A stretch of 64,000 nucleotides of DNA. Source: Bradyrhizobium mercantei. GTDB taxonomy: Bacteria > Pseudomonadota > Alphaproteobacteria > Rhizobiales > Xanthobacteraceae. The notes below the pieces were generated by a model. The model made no database searches, was not told where the DNA came from, and saw only the letters and a list, made by a program, of their open reading frames with translations. Made by a program: the position numbers and the translations under genes. Where the stretch lies: positions 62,001 through 126,000 of the forward strand of contig NZ_MKFI01000009.1 in the NCBI RefSeq assembly GCF_001982635.1. The letters are read 5' to 3'. Shown here in pieces: positions 28,463-36,252 of this stretch. Positions within the stretch are counted from its first letter, which is position 1. Each line of letters begins with the position of its first letter.

Positions 28463-28825
28463 ATGGCGTGGAACGTCGAAAATACGGATGAGTTCGCCGA
28501 ATGGTGGGGCGAGTTCACAGAGGCGCAGCAGGAAGACATCACCGCAACCGCGGAGCTTCTGATGGAGCATGGCCCGAACCTGCCTTTTCCGCACTCATCC
28601 GGAATTGAAAACTCCAGGCACAGCCATATGCGGGAATTGCGCGTGCAAAGCGGCGGCAGGCCCATCCGGGTGTTTTACGCGTTCGATCCGAGACGCGCGG
28701 CGATCCTGCTGATTGGCGGAGACAAAACGGGGAATGACCGGTTTTACGATGAGATGATTCCGGTCGCAGACAAGCTCTACGACGTGTACATCGACGAAAT
28801 CAGGAAGGAGGGGTTGATCAAATGA
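28463..28825 (+). CDS. HigB/RelE-type toxin (phage Gp49-like family)
   Basis: 120 residues. N-terminal ENTDEFAEWWGEFTEAQQED and the strand block MRELRVQSGGRPIRVFYAFDPRRAAILLIGGDK are the hallmark of the HigB (Gp49) branch of RelE/ParE toxins, which cleave ribosome-bound mRNA. Ending overlaps the next gene by four bases (ATGA). Toxin-first order is typical of higBA. No ribosome site is visible before ATG 28463, consistent with a leaderless transcript. Confidence 0.9.
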   Translation: MAWNVENTDEFAEWWGEFTEAQQEDITATAELLMEHGPNLPFPHSSGIENSRHSHMRELRVQSGGRPIRVFYAFDPRRAAILLIGGDKTGNDRFYDEMIPVADKLYDVYIDEIRKEGLIK

Positions 28826-29502
28826 CGGGACATCGCCCATTCAGCGAACTCACCAAGGGTTTTTCTCCTGAGCGCAAAAAGCGGGTGGCATCGCGCGTTT
28901 CCGAACTGAAGACGGAGATGGCTCTGCATGAGTTACGTCAGGCTCGCGCAAAGTCCCAAGAGTTTCTCGCTCACGAGTTGAAGGTTGGCCAACCCGCCGT
29001 CGCCAAACTTGAGCGCCGCACGGATATGTATGTCAGCAACTTGCGGCGTTATGTCGAGGCCTTGGGCGGATCCCTAGAAGTGACCGCGCGCTTTCCTGAT
29101 GGCGCCGTAAACATCATCAATTTCGGCGAACTAGGTGACACGAAAACGCCAGAGACTTCCAAAAATCCAGTCAAGACGGCGCTGACGAAGCCTCTCAAGG
29201 AGTGCCTTGAGCCCTATCTGGACATGATCAAGACCGCATTCGTCTATGGCTCCTTCGCCAAGGGAGGGGCTACAGCGCGCAGCGATATCGATCTGATGGT
29301 GATTGGCGACAATCTCGACTACTCCAATCTCTATAATGCTTCGCAAGACGCCGAACAAAAATTGGACCGCAAGGTCAATCCGACATTCCTTTCGTCGGAC
29401 GACTGGCGACGGAAGGCGTCGCAGAAAGGCTCGTTCATCCGGAAGGTAAGCGGTCTTCCCAAAATCTTCATTGTCGGGTCGGAAAAAGATTTGCAGGCAT
29501 GA
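28822..29502 (+). CDS. fusion of a HigA-like XRE antitoxin with an MNT-type nucleotidyltransferase
   Basis: 226 residues with two domains. Residues about 30-95 form an XRE helix-turn-helix (SQEFLAHELKVGQPAVAKLE, then LRRYVEALGGSLEV), matching HigA antitoxins. Residues about 115-220 form a minimal nucleotidyltransferase with the motif GSFAKGGATARSDIDL, including the metal-binding D-x-D. MNT proteins act as antitoxins by AMPylating a partner HEPN toxin. The gene is coupled by four-base overlaps to the HigB toxin before it and the HEPN gene after it. It therefore could neutralise both, one by binding and one by modification. Confidence 0.85.
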   Translation: MTGHRPFSELTKGFSPERKKRVASRVSELKTEMALHELRQARAKSQEFLAHELKVGQPAVAKLERRTDMYVSNLRRYVEALGGSLEVTARFPDGAVNIINFGELGDTKTPETSKNPVKTALTKPLKECLEPYLDMIKTAFVYGSFAKGGATARSDIDLMVIGDNLDYSNLYNASQDAEQKLDRKVNPTFLSSDDWRRKASQKGSFIRKVSGLPKIFIVGSEKDLQA

Positions 29503-29924
29503 GCAAGAAAGAACTCGATAGTCTTGCAAAGATTGGGCGGCTGAAAGAAGAGTCTCCATCCCGTGCGGAGTATGACGGCATGCTGGCCGCGGCGCGCACG
29601 AGCCTAGCCGATGCTCAAAAGGACCTTGATCCCGATAGCCAGTTTACGCTGGCCTATGGCGCTGCGCATCGGCTGGCGCTCGCGGCTCTGCGCCGCGAAG
29701 GCTACCGTTCGGAAAACAGGATCTCGGTCTTCCAGACGCTCGCTCATACGGTTGGCACCAGCGCCGCCGATCTTCAGGTCTTTCTGAAAGCGCACAACGA
29801 ACGCAACCTCGCCGAATATCAGGGGCGTCAGGATGTTGACGCGCAACTGCTGGCCGATCTCATTCGATGCACGAAGACACTCGAAGTCGCTGTCGCCGCA
29901 TTGACGCCACCGACCGAAGAGTGA
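29499..29924 (+). CDS. HEPN-domain protein (partner of the nucleotidyltransferase)
   Basis: 141 residues, all-helical. DPDSQFTLAYGAAHRLALAALRREGYRS and a late HNERNLAEYQGR segment fit SAV_6107/HEPN-type proteins; the R-N-x-x-E-Y replaces the classic R-x4-6-H RNase motif. In MNT/HEPN pairs the HEPN member is an RNase toxin. With Glu for His this copy may be catalytically altered, or may belong to the branch in which R-N-x-x-[EH]-Y is normal. It starts inside the stop of the XRE-MNT gene. Confidence 0.72.
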   Translation: MSKKELDSLAKIGRLKEESPSRAEYDGMLAAARTSLADAQKDLDPDSQFTLAYGAAHRLALAALRREGYRSENRISVFQTLAHTVGTSAADLQVFLKAHNERNLAEYQGRQDVDAQLLADLIRCTKTLEVAVAALTPPTEE

Positions 29925-30411
29925 TCGTGCACTGCGGGGAATGCGTCCTGGCCTTTACCACTCAACGTCGCGTTCGTCGTCGCAGCGGACACCAGGCAAC
30001 ATGTCCGTCACGACATAGCCTGGCAGAATCCGCGTGGGGCGATGCTTGGTTACAAGTATCCCGGGTAACGGCGCCGTTAATATTGAGGCGCAACCGGTCT
30101 CGAACGCATCTTGCGCCACCTTGTCCGGATCACACGTGGTTGTCTGAACTTGAGACGGTGCTCCTTGGTGTCTCGCACCGCCGCTCCTCCCTGGGAATCG
30201 GACGCCGAAACCGATGAGAAGAGAGCGGCTCGTTCGAAGGTTTAAGTGTCAATCGGCGTTGGACTGGGACCCCCGATCGGCATCCAAAAGGACCCTCTTT
30301 GATCGGCGCGTTCTGGTGGTAGCGCTCGTCTCGTCGGAGCTGGCCGGGATAGCGGAGGCGAGACGAGTGCGGGTGGCGTGATCATCGTCTCGGCTTTTGA
30401 ATCGCCAGCTA
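29925..30411. other. 487-base gap
   Basis: No supported gene or site. This separates the toxin-antitoxin operon from the convergently transcribed type III secretin gene. Confidence 0.5.
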
Positions 30412-31809
30412 TCATTGCCGGTCTCGACGATGTCGCAGTGGTGGGTCAGTCGGCGCGCTCATCTGGCTCAGCTTCGATCCGGGCCGCACGATGTAGGGAG
30501 TGACAATAATAACGAGCTCCGTCTCGCGCTTTTGGAATGAAGAGGAACGAAAAAGTGTACCGAGGATGGGCACATCGCCCAGCCAAGGAAACGTATCGAT
30601 GTCAGTGTTGAAGTTGCGCCTGATCAGTCCGCCGATTGCGAAGCTTTGCCCGCTGGCGAGTTCGACGACGGTGTTGGCACGCCGCGTAGAGAGAGCAGGC
30701 ACGGCCATTCCGTTCACTTTGACTTCACCCTCTTTCGAAAGTTCACTGACTTCAGGCTTCACGCGGACATTGATCTGATTGTTGCTGAGAACTGTCGGGA
30801 CGAATTCCAGGCTGATTCCGAATTGACGGAATTGGACCGAGACTTGCCGATTGTCCTGCATGACCGGAATTGGAAATTCGCCACCGGCAAGGAAGCTCGT
30901 GGATTCGCCGGACATAGCTGTAAGACTCGGTTCAGCCAGTACCGAAGCGAGCTGCTCGCTGGCGAGCGCATCAAGAACGGCACTGACGTTCATACTGCCA
31001 GCGCCAAATCCGATAGTTGCCGTGCCGCCGCCGCCAGCCGCGCCGGAACCGCCACCTTTGCCGCTGCTAAAGCCGAAAGAGAAAGCTCCATTTTGGCCCA
31101 ACGCAGAGAGGTTGATGCCGAACTCCTTCAGGGCGCTGCGAGAGACCTCCGCCACGCGCACGCTCAGATTAACCTGTAATGACCCCGCCACCTGGACCTT
31201 ATTGACGACCAGGGCACCCGCACCGAGAAACTGCTCTGTAACCTTCTTAGCGGTATCAACGACGTCGGCATTTGGCGCCGTTCCGCTAAGGATCGCGCCG
31301 CGCGGGGTATAGATGACCTGGATCGGATAGTCGCCGACCTCGGCCTTCAGCGTGGCACGCAGATCCTCTATCGGCTGGGTGACCACAACACGAAGCTCGG
31401 CTAGAGCCTCTCCATTGTCGTTCAAAGCGAACAGACTGGTCCGTCCCGATTTCTTGCCAAAGACAAAGATGGTCGTGTTCGATGGTGCCTGATAGTCCGC
31501 GATCGTCGGGTCGGCAACAAAGATGCTGGCCGCCGGCGCCGGAAGATGAATTGTCTTGCCCTGAGAGGAGGAAAGATTGAGTGTCGCGTTGAGGCTGTCC
31601 GGAGCCGGAGCCGGAGGCGAGGCCCCCTGACGACCATCCCGCTTTATCTGAGCTGCCGCTGCGACGGGACACAGCAGAACGATCGCGCACAGGGCCAGGG
31701 CAAGATATGGAAGAGCGGCAGACGTCGCGGCGCTGCCGACCATCGACTGTCGGTAGCTGCCAACATCACTATGAAGAGCGAACAAGGGAGCCCTTGCTTT
31801 CAGATACAT
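30412..31809 (-). CDS. rhcC2: type III secretion secretin subunit RhcC2
   Basis: 465 residues. A signal-peptide-like hydrophobic stretch (LPYLALALCAIVLLCPVAAAA) ends near residue 54. A CpaC/BON-type N-terminal region (TIHLPAPAASIFVADPTIADY, GRTSLFALN) and the secretin core (VPTVLSNNQINVRVKPEVSEL; PWLGDVPILGTLFRSSSFQKRETELVIIVTPYIV) follow. In rhizobia the type III secretin is split into RhcC1 and RhcC2, and rhcC2 neighbours ttsI, as here (three bases apart, same strand). It forms the outer-membrane ring that exports Nop effectors. ATG 31743 is an alternative start with a shorter n-region. Confidence 0.85.
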   Translation of the reverse strand: MYLKARAPLFALHSDVGSYRQSMVGSAATSAALPYLALALCAIVLLCPVAAAAQIKRDGRQGASPPAPAPDSLNATLNLSSSQGKTIHLPAPAASIFVADPTIADYQAPSNTTIFVFGKKSGRTSLFALNDNGEALAELRVVVTQPIEDLRATLKAEVGDYPIQVIYTPRGAILSGTAPNADVVDTAKKVTEQFLGAGALVVNKVQVAGSLQVNLSVRVAEVSRSALKEFGINLSALGQNGAFSFGFSSGKGGGSGAAGGGGTATIGFGAGSMNVSAVLDALASEQLASVLAEPSLTAMSGESTSFLAGGEFPIPVMQDNRQVSVQFRQFGISLEFVPTVLSNNQINVRVKPEVSELSKEGEVKVNGMAVPALSTRRANTVVELASGQSFAIGGLIRRNFNTDIDTFPWLGDVPILGTLFRSSSFQKRETELVIIVTPYIVRPGSKLSQMSAPTDPPLRHRRDRQ

Positions 31810-31812
31810 CGA

Positions 31813-32502
31813 CTATGCTGCTGAAGTAACGACATTCAATTCAAGGACGTAGCCGACGCCGCGCGCGGTCGTGATCCGTAGCGTCGCACCCGACTGATTC
31901 AAAAGAGTGCGTAGGCGATAGATTCCGACTTCAAGCGCATTGGTGGAGACCTCATTGTCGAACGCATAAAGGCGGTCTTCGAGGGAGGCGCGCGGCACGG
32001 TGCGGCCAGCACGGCTGAGCAGATGCTCGAGGATGCCCACTTCGCGGCGCGCAATGCTTAGCAGTCGACCGCCGACTGAAACCTGGCGGGCGATGGGATC
32101 GAAATTTAGATTGCCGAATGTAACGACGGGGGTCGTCATTTGCGTTGACCGGCGCAGAATGGCCCGCATGCGGGCGATGAGCTCTTCAGTAGACACGGGC
32201 TTTGGCAAGAAATCGTCCGCGCCACCGTTGAAAATCGCGATCCGCCTGCGCAGATCGTTGAGGCGACTCAGCATTATGGCAGGCATCGAACCTCCCTCGC
32301 GTCTCATTTGTTTCAGCCACTGCAAGCCGTCTCCATCCGGTAGGCCCAACTCGAGTAGGAGAATGTCGTAGCGGGCATAACCCAGAGCGGCCGCCGCCTC
32401 ATCCAGAGTGTGTGTCACATCAACGGCGAAACCGAAATTCAAGAGCGCTCCTTTCACGGCGCGCGTAAAGTCTGAGTGATGATCAACCAGGAGAACTCGC
32501 AT
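31813..32502 (-). CDS. ttsI: TtsI, response regulator activating type III secretion genes
   Basis: 229 residues from ATG 32502 (GAGAGG upstream); the frame is open to 32652. An OmpR-type receiver (MRVLLVDHHSDFTRAVK) precedes a winged-helix DNA-binding domain (SRAGRTVPRASLEDRLYAFD and TTARGVGYVLEL). The phospho-acceptor position reads LLLELGLPDGDG: Glu stands where phosphorylated regulators have Asp, a known trait of TtsI implying phosphorylation-independent activity. TtsI binds tts boxes such as the one at 15987. It is normally induced by NodD through a nod box, which I could not find here. Confidence 0.92.
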   Translation of the reverse strand: MRVLLVDHHSDFTRAVKGALLNFGFAVDVTHTLDEAAAALGYARYDILLLELGLPDGDGLQWLKQMRREGGSMPAIMLSRLNDLRRRIAIFNGGADDFLPKPVSTEELIARMRAILRRSTQMTTPVVTFGNLNFDPIARQVSVGGRLLSIARREVGILEHLLSRAGRTVPRASLEDRLYAFDNEVSTNALEVGIYRLRTLLNQSGATLRITTARGVGYVLELNVVTSAA

Positions 32503-32545
32503 TTCGTCGCCTCTCGTCTCGCCAGGCCAAAGCCATTGAAGCGCA

Positions 32546-32914
32546 TCATCGTCGAACACGGGTGAATCTGAAGAACAGTCGCTTCCGGCTAAGTGTCGGA
32601 AGCCGGGATCGAAAGTAGTCGTGGCCAGCGGGGCGAATCCCATCCGATCCATTGTCAGCCGATTGGCGACTGCGACGGTCTGCGGGATCCCGGGCGATGT
32701 TCAATTCGAACTCTGCGCCGCGGAGAAGGCTAGAATCATTCAAAGACCCTAGGGCCGCGGCAGCAACGTCACGCATCCGCGCGCCAATCGCCGCAGTGCG
32801 TCCGGTCATCGACCTGCCGATAGCAGCATCAACGTCGCCAGCACCCGTCGTCGATCCCGAAGCACAAGGGAGAATGGCCGGCTTTGTAGCTGAATTGACA
32901 AGAGAAATGGCCAT
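32546..32914 (-). CDS. possible type III secretion-associated small ORF, frameshifted
   Basis: 123 codons with a ribosome site (AAGGGGCG, reading on the minus strand) before ATG 32914. The segment SLNDSSLLRGAEFELNIARDP looks like a small secretion-apparatus protein of the inner-rod kind, but I cannot name it. After ARDP the better text is found one frame over (QTVAVANRLTMDRMG, ending at 32646), so a one-base insertion near 32685 is suspected. It lies upstream of ttsI on the same strand. Confidence 0.35.
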   Translation of the reverse strand: MAISLVNSATKPAILPCASGSTTGAGDVDAAIGRSMTGRTAAIGARMRDVAAAALGSLNDSSLLRGAEFELNIARDPADRRSRQSADNGSDGIRPAGHDYFRSRLPTLSRKRLFFRFTRVRR

Positions 32915-33886
32915 CTGAAACGCCCCTTGTTGGCGGGAGTCCCCGGTCGGTCTTGCTATGCCGTCGACCCCCTACCGCTAGGCTCGGGCAAAGGTAAGTG
33001 CCGCAGGCACGAAGGCAGATTGTGCATCGGGGTTGGATGATGACTCAGAGGCCGCACTTCAGGACGAACCGACCAATCGGTATCGGCTAGACCTGAGAGG
33101 GCTCGATCGCCGATGAGATTCGTGCCGAACGCCGGCAATCTCGACGTTCAGTAGCGTCCAACGCTCCCAGTGTTGCATCCCAGCAGGGACAGCGAAGCAA
33201 TGGAGAAACCGCCTCCGAGCCGGCACCGTCACGCATGTAGTTTGGTCGGTTCCGGCGTCTGCATTCCGCCTCTCGCGGCGAACGTCGGTGGATTGCTCGG
33301 ATCTCGAACTTGAACCTGGATTGGCCTTCCGCTCGGTAAGGGCGGAGCGAAGAGCGCCAGCTGTGTTCTCGAAGTGCTCGACCCATTCCGCTCACAGGTG
33401 CGCCGATGGTGACCGCTTTGTGTGGCGCATATGCGCCAGTAAGCCTTCGAGAGGGGTGATCGAGAAGAGTGGCGGAATCGAGAGGCGAGTCCTTGAACAT
33501 TTGAGACATTCGCAATTCTTGCTACCCGTTCGCGCGACCGTAGATTCTGTCGCGGTGTCAGAAAGCTTACAATCTGACGCTGGGTACGATTCAAGCCCCT
33601 TCGTGGAGAAGGTTGCGTGGATGTGTTGGGGAACTTGAAGCTCGCACGCTCGCTGAGGGAGCAGCGATACGACAGTTGGACCAATCGTGCGGAGCGGAAG
33701 TTGCCTGGGATGTTCGGGGGACAATTCTCTCGATGGTCTGCCGCGGCAGCAGTCAGGATGGAAGCGCGCCTTACCTGAGCCTAAAGGTTGCGGCGGACTA
33801 ATCATTGAGCAGGCGACAAGGCACCAACGTCTGTGATGTCGGACTTGCAACGTGTTGTCGGGACGATGACACATCCGACGGAGCAA
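32915..33886. other. 0.97 kb without a supported gene
   Basis: Overlapping short frames on both strands without family resemblance. It separates the type III genes from the divergently oriented type VI genes. Confidence 0.5.
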
Positions 33887-33906
33887 TAGCTTGACAAATC
33901 AAGCTA
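33887..33906. promoter_or_regulatory. perfect inverted repeat upstream of the T6SS genes
   Basis: TAGCTTGA-CAAA-TCAAGCTA, eight-base arms and a four-base centre. It resembles a FixK/FNR box (TTGA-N6-TCAA), but the half-sites are only four bases apart. It may be a regulator site or a hairpin; no T run follows. Confidence 0.5.
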
Positions 33907-33913
33907 TCGCAAT

Positions 33914-33929
33914 TGGCACGAGGCTTGAA
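33914..33929 (+). promoter_or_regulatory. sigma54-like promoter before the T6SS genes
   Basis: TGGCACG-AGGC-TTGAA agrees with the -24/-12 consensus except that the -12 GC doublet reads GA. It lies 57 bases before the first coupled ORF. Many T6SS clusters are sigma54-dependent, which gives this imperfect match some weight. Confidence 0.45.
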
Positions 33930-33985
33930 GATGTGAAGCAGGCGAAACAGAGCAGCCTCTAGTAGGACCTGAAGGAGTGGCAGCG

Positions 33986-34099
33986 GTGGCTTACGAGAAT
34001 GTCGCTTTTCAGTTTATTCTAAGCGGCGGATGGGACGTCGGCTGTCCCAATGCGGCGATCTATCGCCCTGCGCGCTCGTGCATGGTTTTGTGGCCGTGA
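33986..34099 (+). CDS. short ORF translationally coupled to tssA
   Basis: GTG start with GAAGGAG nine bases upstream, 37 codons, stop overlapping the tssA GTG start as GTGA. The peptide (VAYENVAFQFILSGGWDVGC...) is not recognised. It may be the remnant of a T6SS gene that once preceded tssA, or a coupling leader. Confidence 0.4.
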   Translation: MAYENVAFQFILSGGWDVGCPNAAIYRPARSCMVLWP

Positions 34100-35694
34100 T
34101 TGACTACTGGATCGCAACTCGCGCCAACATCGATGCGCGCACGCAGCTGGGCGCTGCGCCCGTGCCGGGTCCTGCACCTGCCGGCAGTCATATTCGCGAG
34201 TCAGCCGAATTCGACCGGCTCGATGCCGAGGTGCGGCGCATGGACTTCGACGGGCCGGTTGCGGTTGATTGGCGGACGGTCAATGCGCTGTCGCTCGACA
34301 TTTTGTCGAAGCAGTCAAAAGACATTCTGGTTGCCTGTTGGGCGACCTATGGCCTGTTTCGCACCGAAGGCTATCAAGGTCTCGCCGTAGGCTTGGGTGT
34401 TTTGCGCGGCATGGTGGAGGTGCATTGGGAGGGGCTGTTTCCGCCGATCACGCGGGAACGTGCGCGGGTCGGCGCGGTCGAGTGGCTCGTTGGTCGCGTC
34501 ACGTCGGCAATAGTCGAGAATGCGCCGACTGAAGCCGATAGTCCGGCTGTGCTCGCCGCCTATGATGCCCTTGACGACCTCGCTCGCGAACTCAGCCAGA
34601 AGCTCGTCGGCGAGCAGGTCGCTCTGGGGGATTTGTTCAGGGCACTGAAATCGCATTACGAAGAAGCCAGGCGCGCGATCGCCGCCGCAGCAGAGCGTGC
34701 GGCTGAGACGGCCCAAGCTGCCGAGCAGGCCGCCGCGCCGCCGGCGGAATCCTCTCCACCGGCTGACGCTGCCCAACCGTCAGCGCCGGGTGAAATCGTC
34801 TCGGTTGGTACCGACGGCGACTGGGCCGGCTTGATCGACCGTTTGCTCAATATGCTGCGGCAAGCTGCTGCCGCCCGGCGCGTCGTCTCGCCCGCAGACC
34901 CGAAAGTGTATCTGCTCAATCGCGTAGGCTCGTGGATGCGCTTTGACGAACTGCCCGCGGATGCAGATGGCCGCACGACGATACTGCCGCCCGGCAATAA
35001 CGTGGCTGCGTTGGAAGCAAAGGTTGCGGCCGATCAGCACGCCGAAGTCGTGAATATGGCCGAAGAGATCACCTGGACGGAACCGTTCTGGCTCGACGCT
35101 CACCGGCACGCTGCAAGTGCTCTGGAGAAAATGGGGCCGTTATTTGAGCCGGCGGCCACCGCTGTGCGCGCCGCGATCGCTCTGTTGGTTAGAGGTTATC
35201 CGCGGATCCTGGAGCTTCAGTTCAACGACGGCCGGCCGTTCGGTGACGAGGAAACGCGCGCCTGGGTCACCATGGGGGGAGCGGACCGGTGGGATCCCGT
35301 CGGGGCAACGGTTGCCGAGGCAGACAGGCTCATCGTCGCTGGACAGCCGCAGGCCGCATTCAAGAAGCTGTCGGGTGTGTTAGATGGGGCAACCTCGGAA
35401 CGCGGCCGGTTCATCGGCCGGCTTGCGCAGGCGCGGTTTTGCGTCGAGACCGGCTTCGTCACGACAGCCATTCCGCTGCTGGAACACCTCGAACAGGTTA
35501 TTGCCGAGCACAAGCTCGAAAGCTGGGAACCTGCGCTCGCGCTCGATGCTGCCGAACTGCGCTATCGCGCGATGACCCATCCCGAGGCACCACAACTCAT
35601 TGACGAGCCTCCTCGTCGCGCCGCGCTTGAACAGATCCGAAGGCGGGTGGCAAGCATCGATATCGCTCGCGTCAGCCAACTCGGTCGCAGCTGA
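34096..35694 (+). CDS. tssA: type VI secretion protein TssA (ImpA family)
   Basis: 532 residues from GTG 34096, chosen because it overlaps the upstream ORF by GTGA. The ImpA N-terminal domain (ALSLDILSKQSKDILVACWATYGLFR; GYQGLAVGLGVLRGMVEVHWEGLFPP, residues about 75-130) is the TssA signature. An Ala-rich linker (about 195-240) and a C-terminal VasJ-like domain follow. TssA caps and primes the contractile sheath. It is followed by tssB after 30 bases. The frame is open upstream to 34030. Confidence 0.9.
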   Translation: MIDYWIATRANIDARTQLGAAPVPGPAPAGSHIRESAEFDRLDAEVRRMDFDGPVAVDWRTVNALSLDILSKQSKDILVACWATYGLFRTEGYQGLAVGLGVLRGMVEVHWEGLFPPITRERARVGAVEWLVGRVTSAIVENAPTEADSPAVLAAYDALDDLARELSQKLVGEQVALGDLFRALKSHYEEARRAIAAAAERAAETAQAAEQAAAPPAESSPPADAAQPSAPGEIVSVGTDGDWAGLIDRLLNMLRQAAAARRVVSPADPKVYLLNRVGSWMRFDELPADADGRTTILPPGNNVAALEAKVAADQHAEVVNMAEEITWTEPFWLDAHRHAASALEKMGPLFEPAATAVRAAIALLVRGYPRILELQFNDGRPFGDEETRAWVTMGGADRWDPVGATVAEADRLIVAGQPQAAFKKLSGVLDGATSERGRFIGRLAQARFCVETGFVTTAIPLLEHLEQVIAEHKLESWEPALALDAAELRYRAMTHPEAPQLIDEPPRRAALEQIRRRVASIDIARVSQLGRS

Positions 35695-35724
35695 TTTTGT
35701 CAGGGATAAGTCGGGGAAGCTCAT

Positions 35725-36216
35725 ATGGCCCAGGAAAGCACGGTTGCTCCAAAGGAGCGCATCAATATCCGATTCAAGCCCGCAACCGGCAACCTCAAGG
35801 AGGATGTCGAGTTGCCGCTCAAATTGCTGGTTATGGCCGACTTCACAGGGCGGGCCGATGACCGGCCGATTGAGCAGCGTCAGCTCGTCACTATCGACAA
35901 GGACAACTTCGGCGAGGTTGTCAAAAGCCAGGAACTGAGTCTGGATATTAGCGCTGAGAACAAGCTCGAGGAGTCGCCAGAGGCCGGCAAGTTGTCGGTG
36001 TCGCTGAAATTCGAGAGCCTGAAGGACTTCGAGCCTGAGCGCATCGCACAACAGGTCCCGGAACTGCGCATGTTGACCGAACTGCGCGCGGCCCTGGTTG
36101 CCCTGAAGAGCCCGCTCGGCAACGTGCCGGGTTTTCGCAAGGCCATCCAGAATTTACTCGAAGACCACGGCGCGCGGCCGCGGCTCCTGACCGAGCTCTC
36201 CAGTAAGCACGAGTGA
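35725..36216 (+). CDS. tssB: type VI secretion sheath small subunit TssB
   Basis: 163 residues, the usual length. Signature text RINIRFKPATGNLKEDVELPLKLLVMADFTGR at the start and SVSLKFESLKDFEPERIAQQVPEL in the middle. TssB and TssC assemble into the contractile tail sheath in the cytoplasm. It lies 36 bases before the tssC-derived gene. Confidence 0.95.
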   Translation: MAQESTVAPKERINIRFKPATGNLKEDVELPLKLLVMADFTGRADDRPIEQRQLVTIDKDNFGEVVKSQELSLDISAENKLEESPEAGKLSVSLKFESLKDFEPERIAQQVPELRMLTELRAALVALKSPLGNVPGFRKAIQNLLEDHGARPRLLTELSSKHE

Positions 36217-36252
36217 GCGGTTCAACAAGCTGTCTTTAGGAGTGCGGGCACG

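Noticed and set aside
32503..33200. nod box upstream of ttsI
   Set aside because: No match to the ATC-rich nod box core could be found on either strand in the gap.
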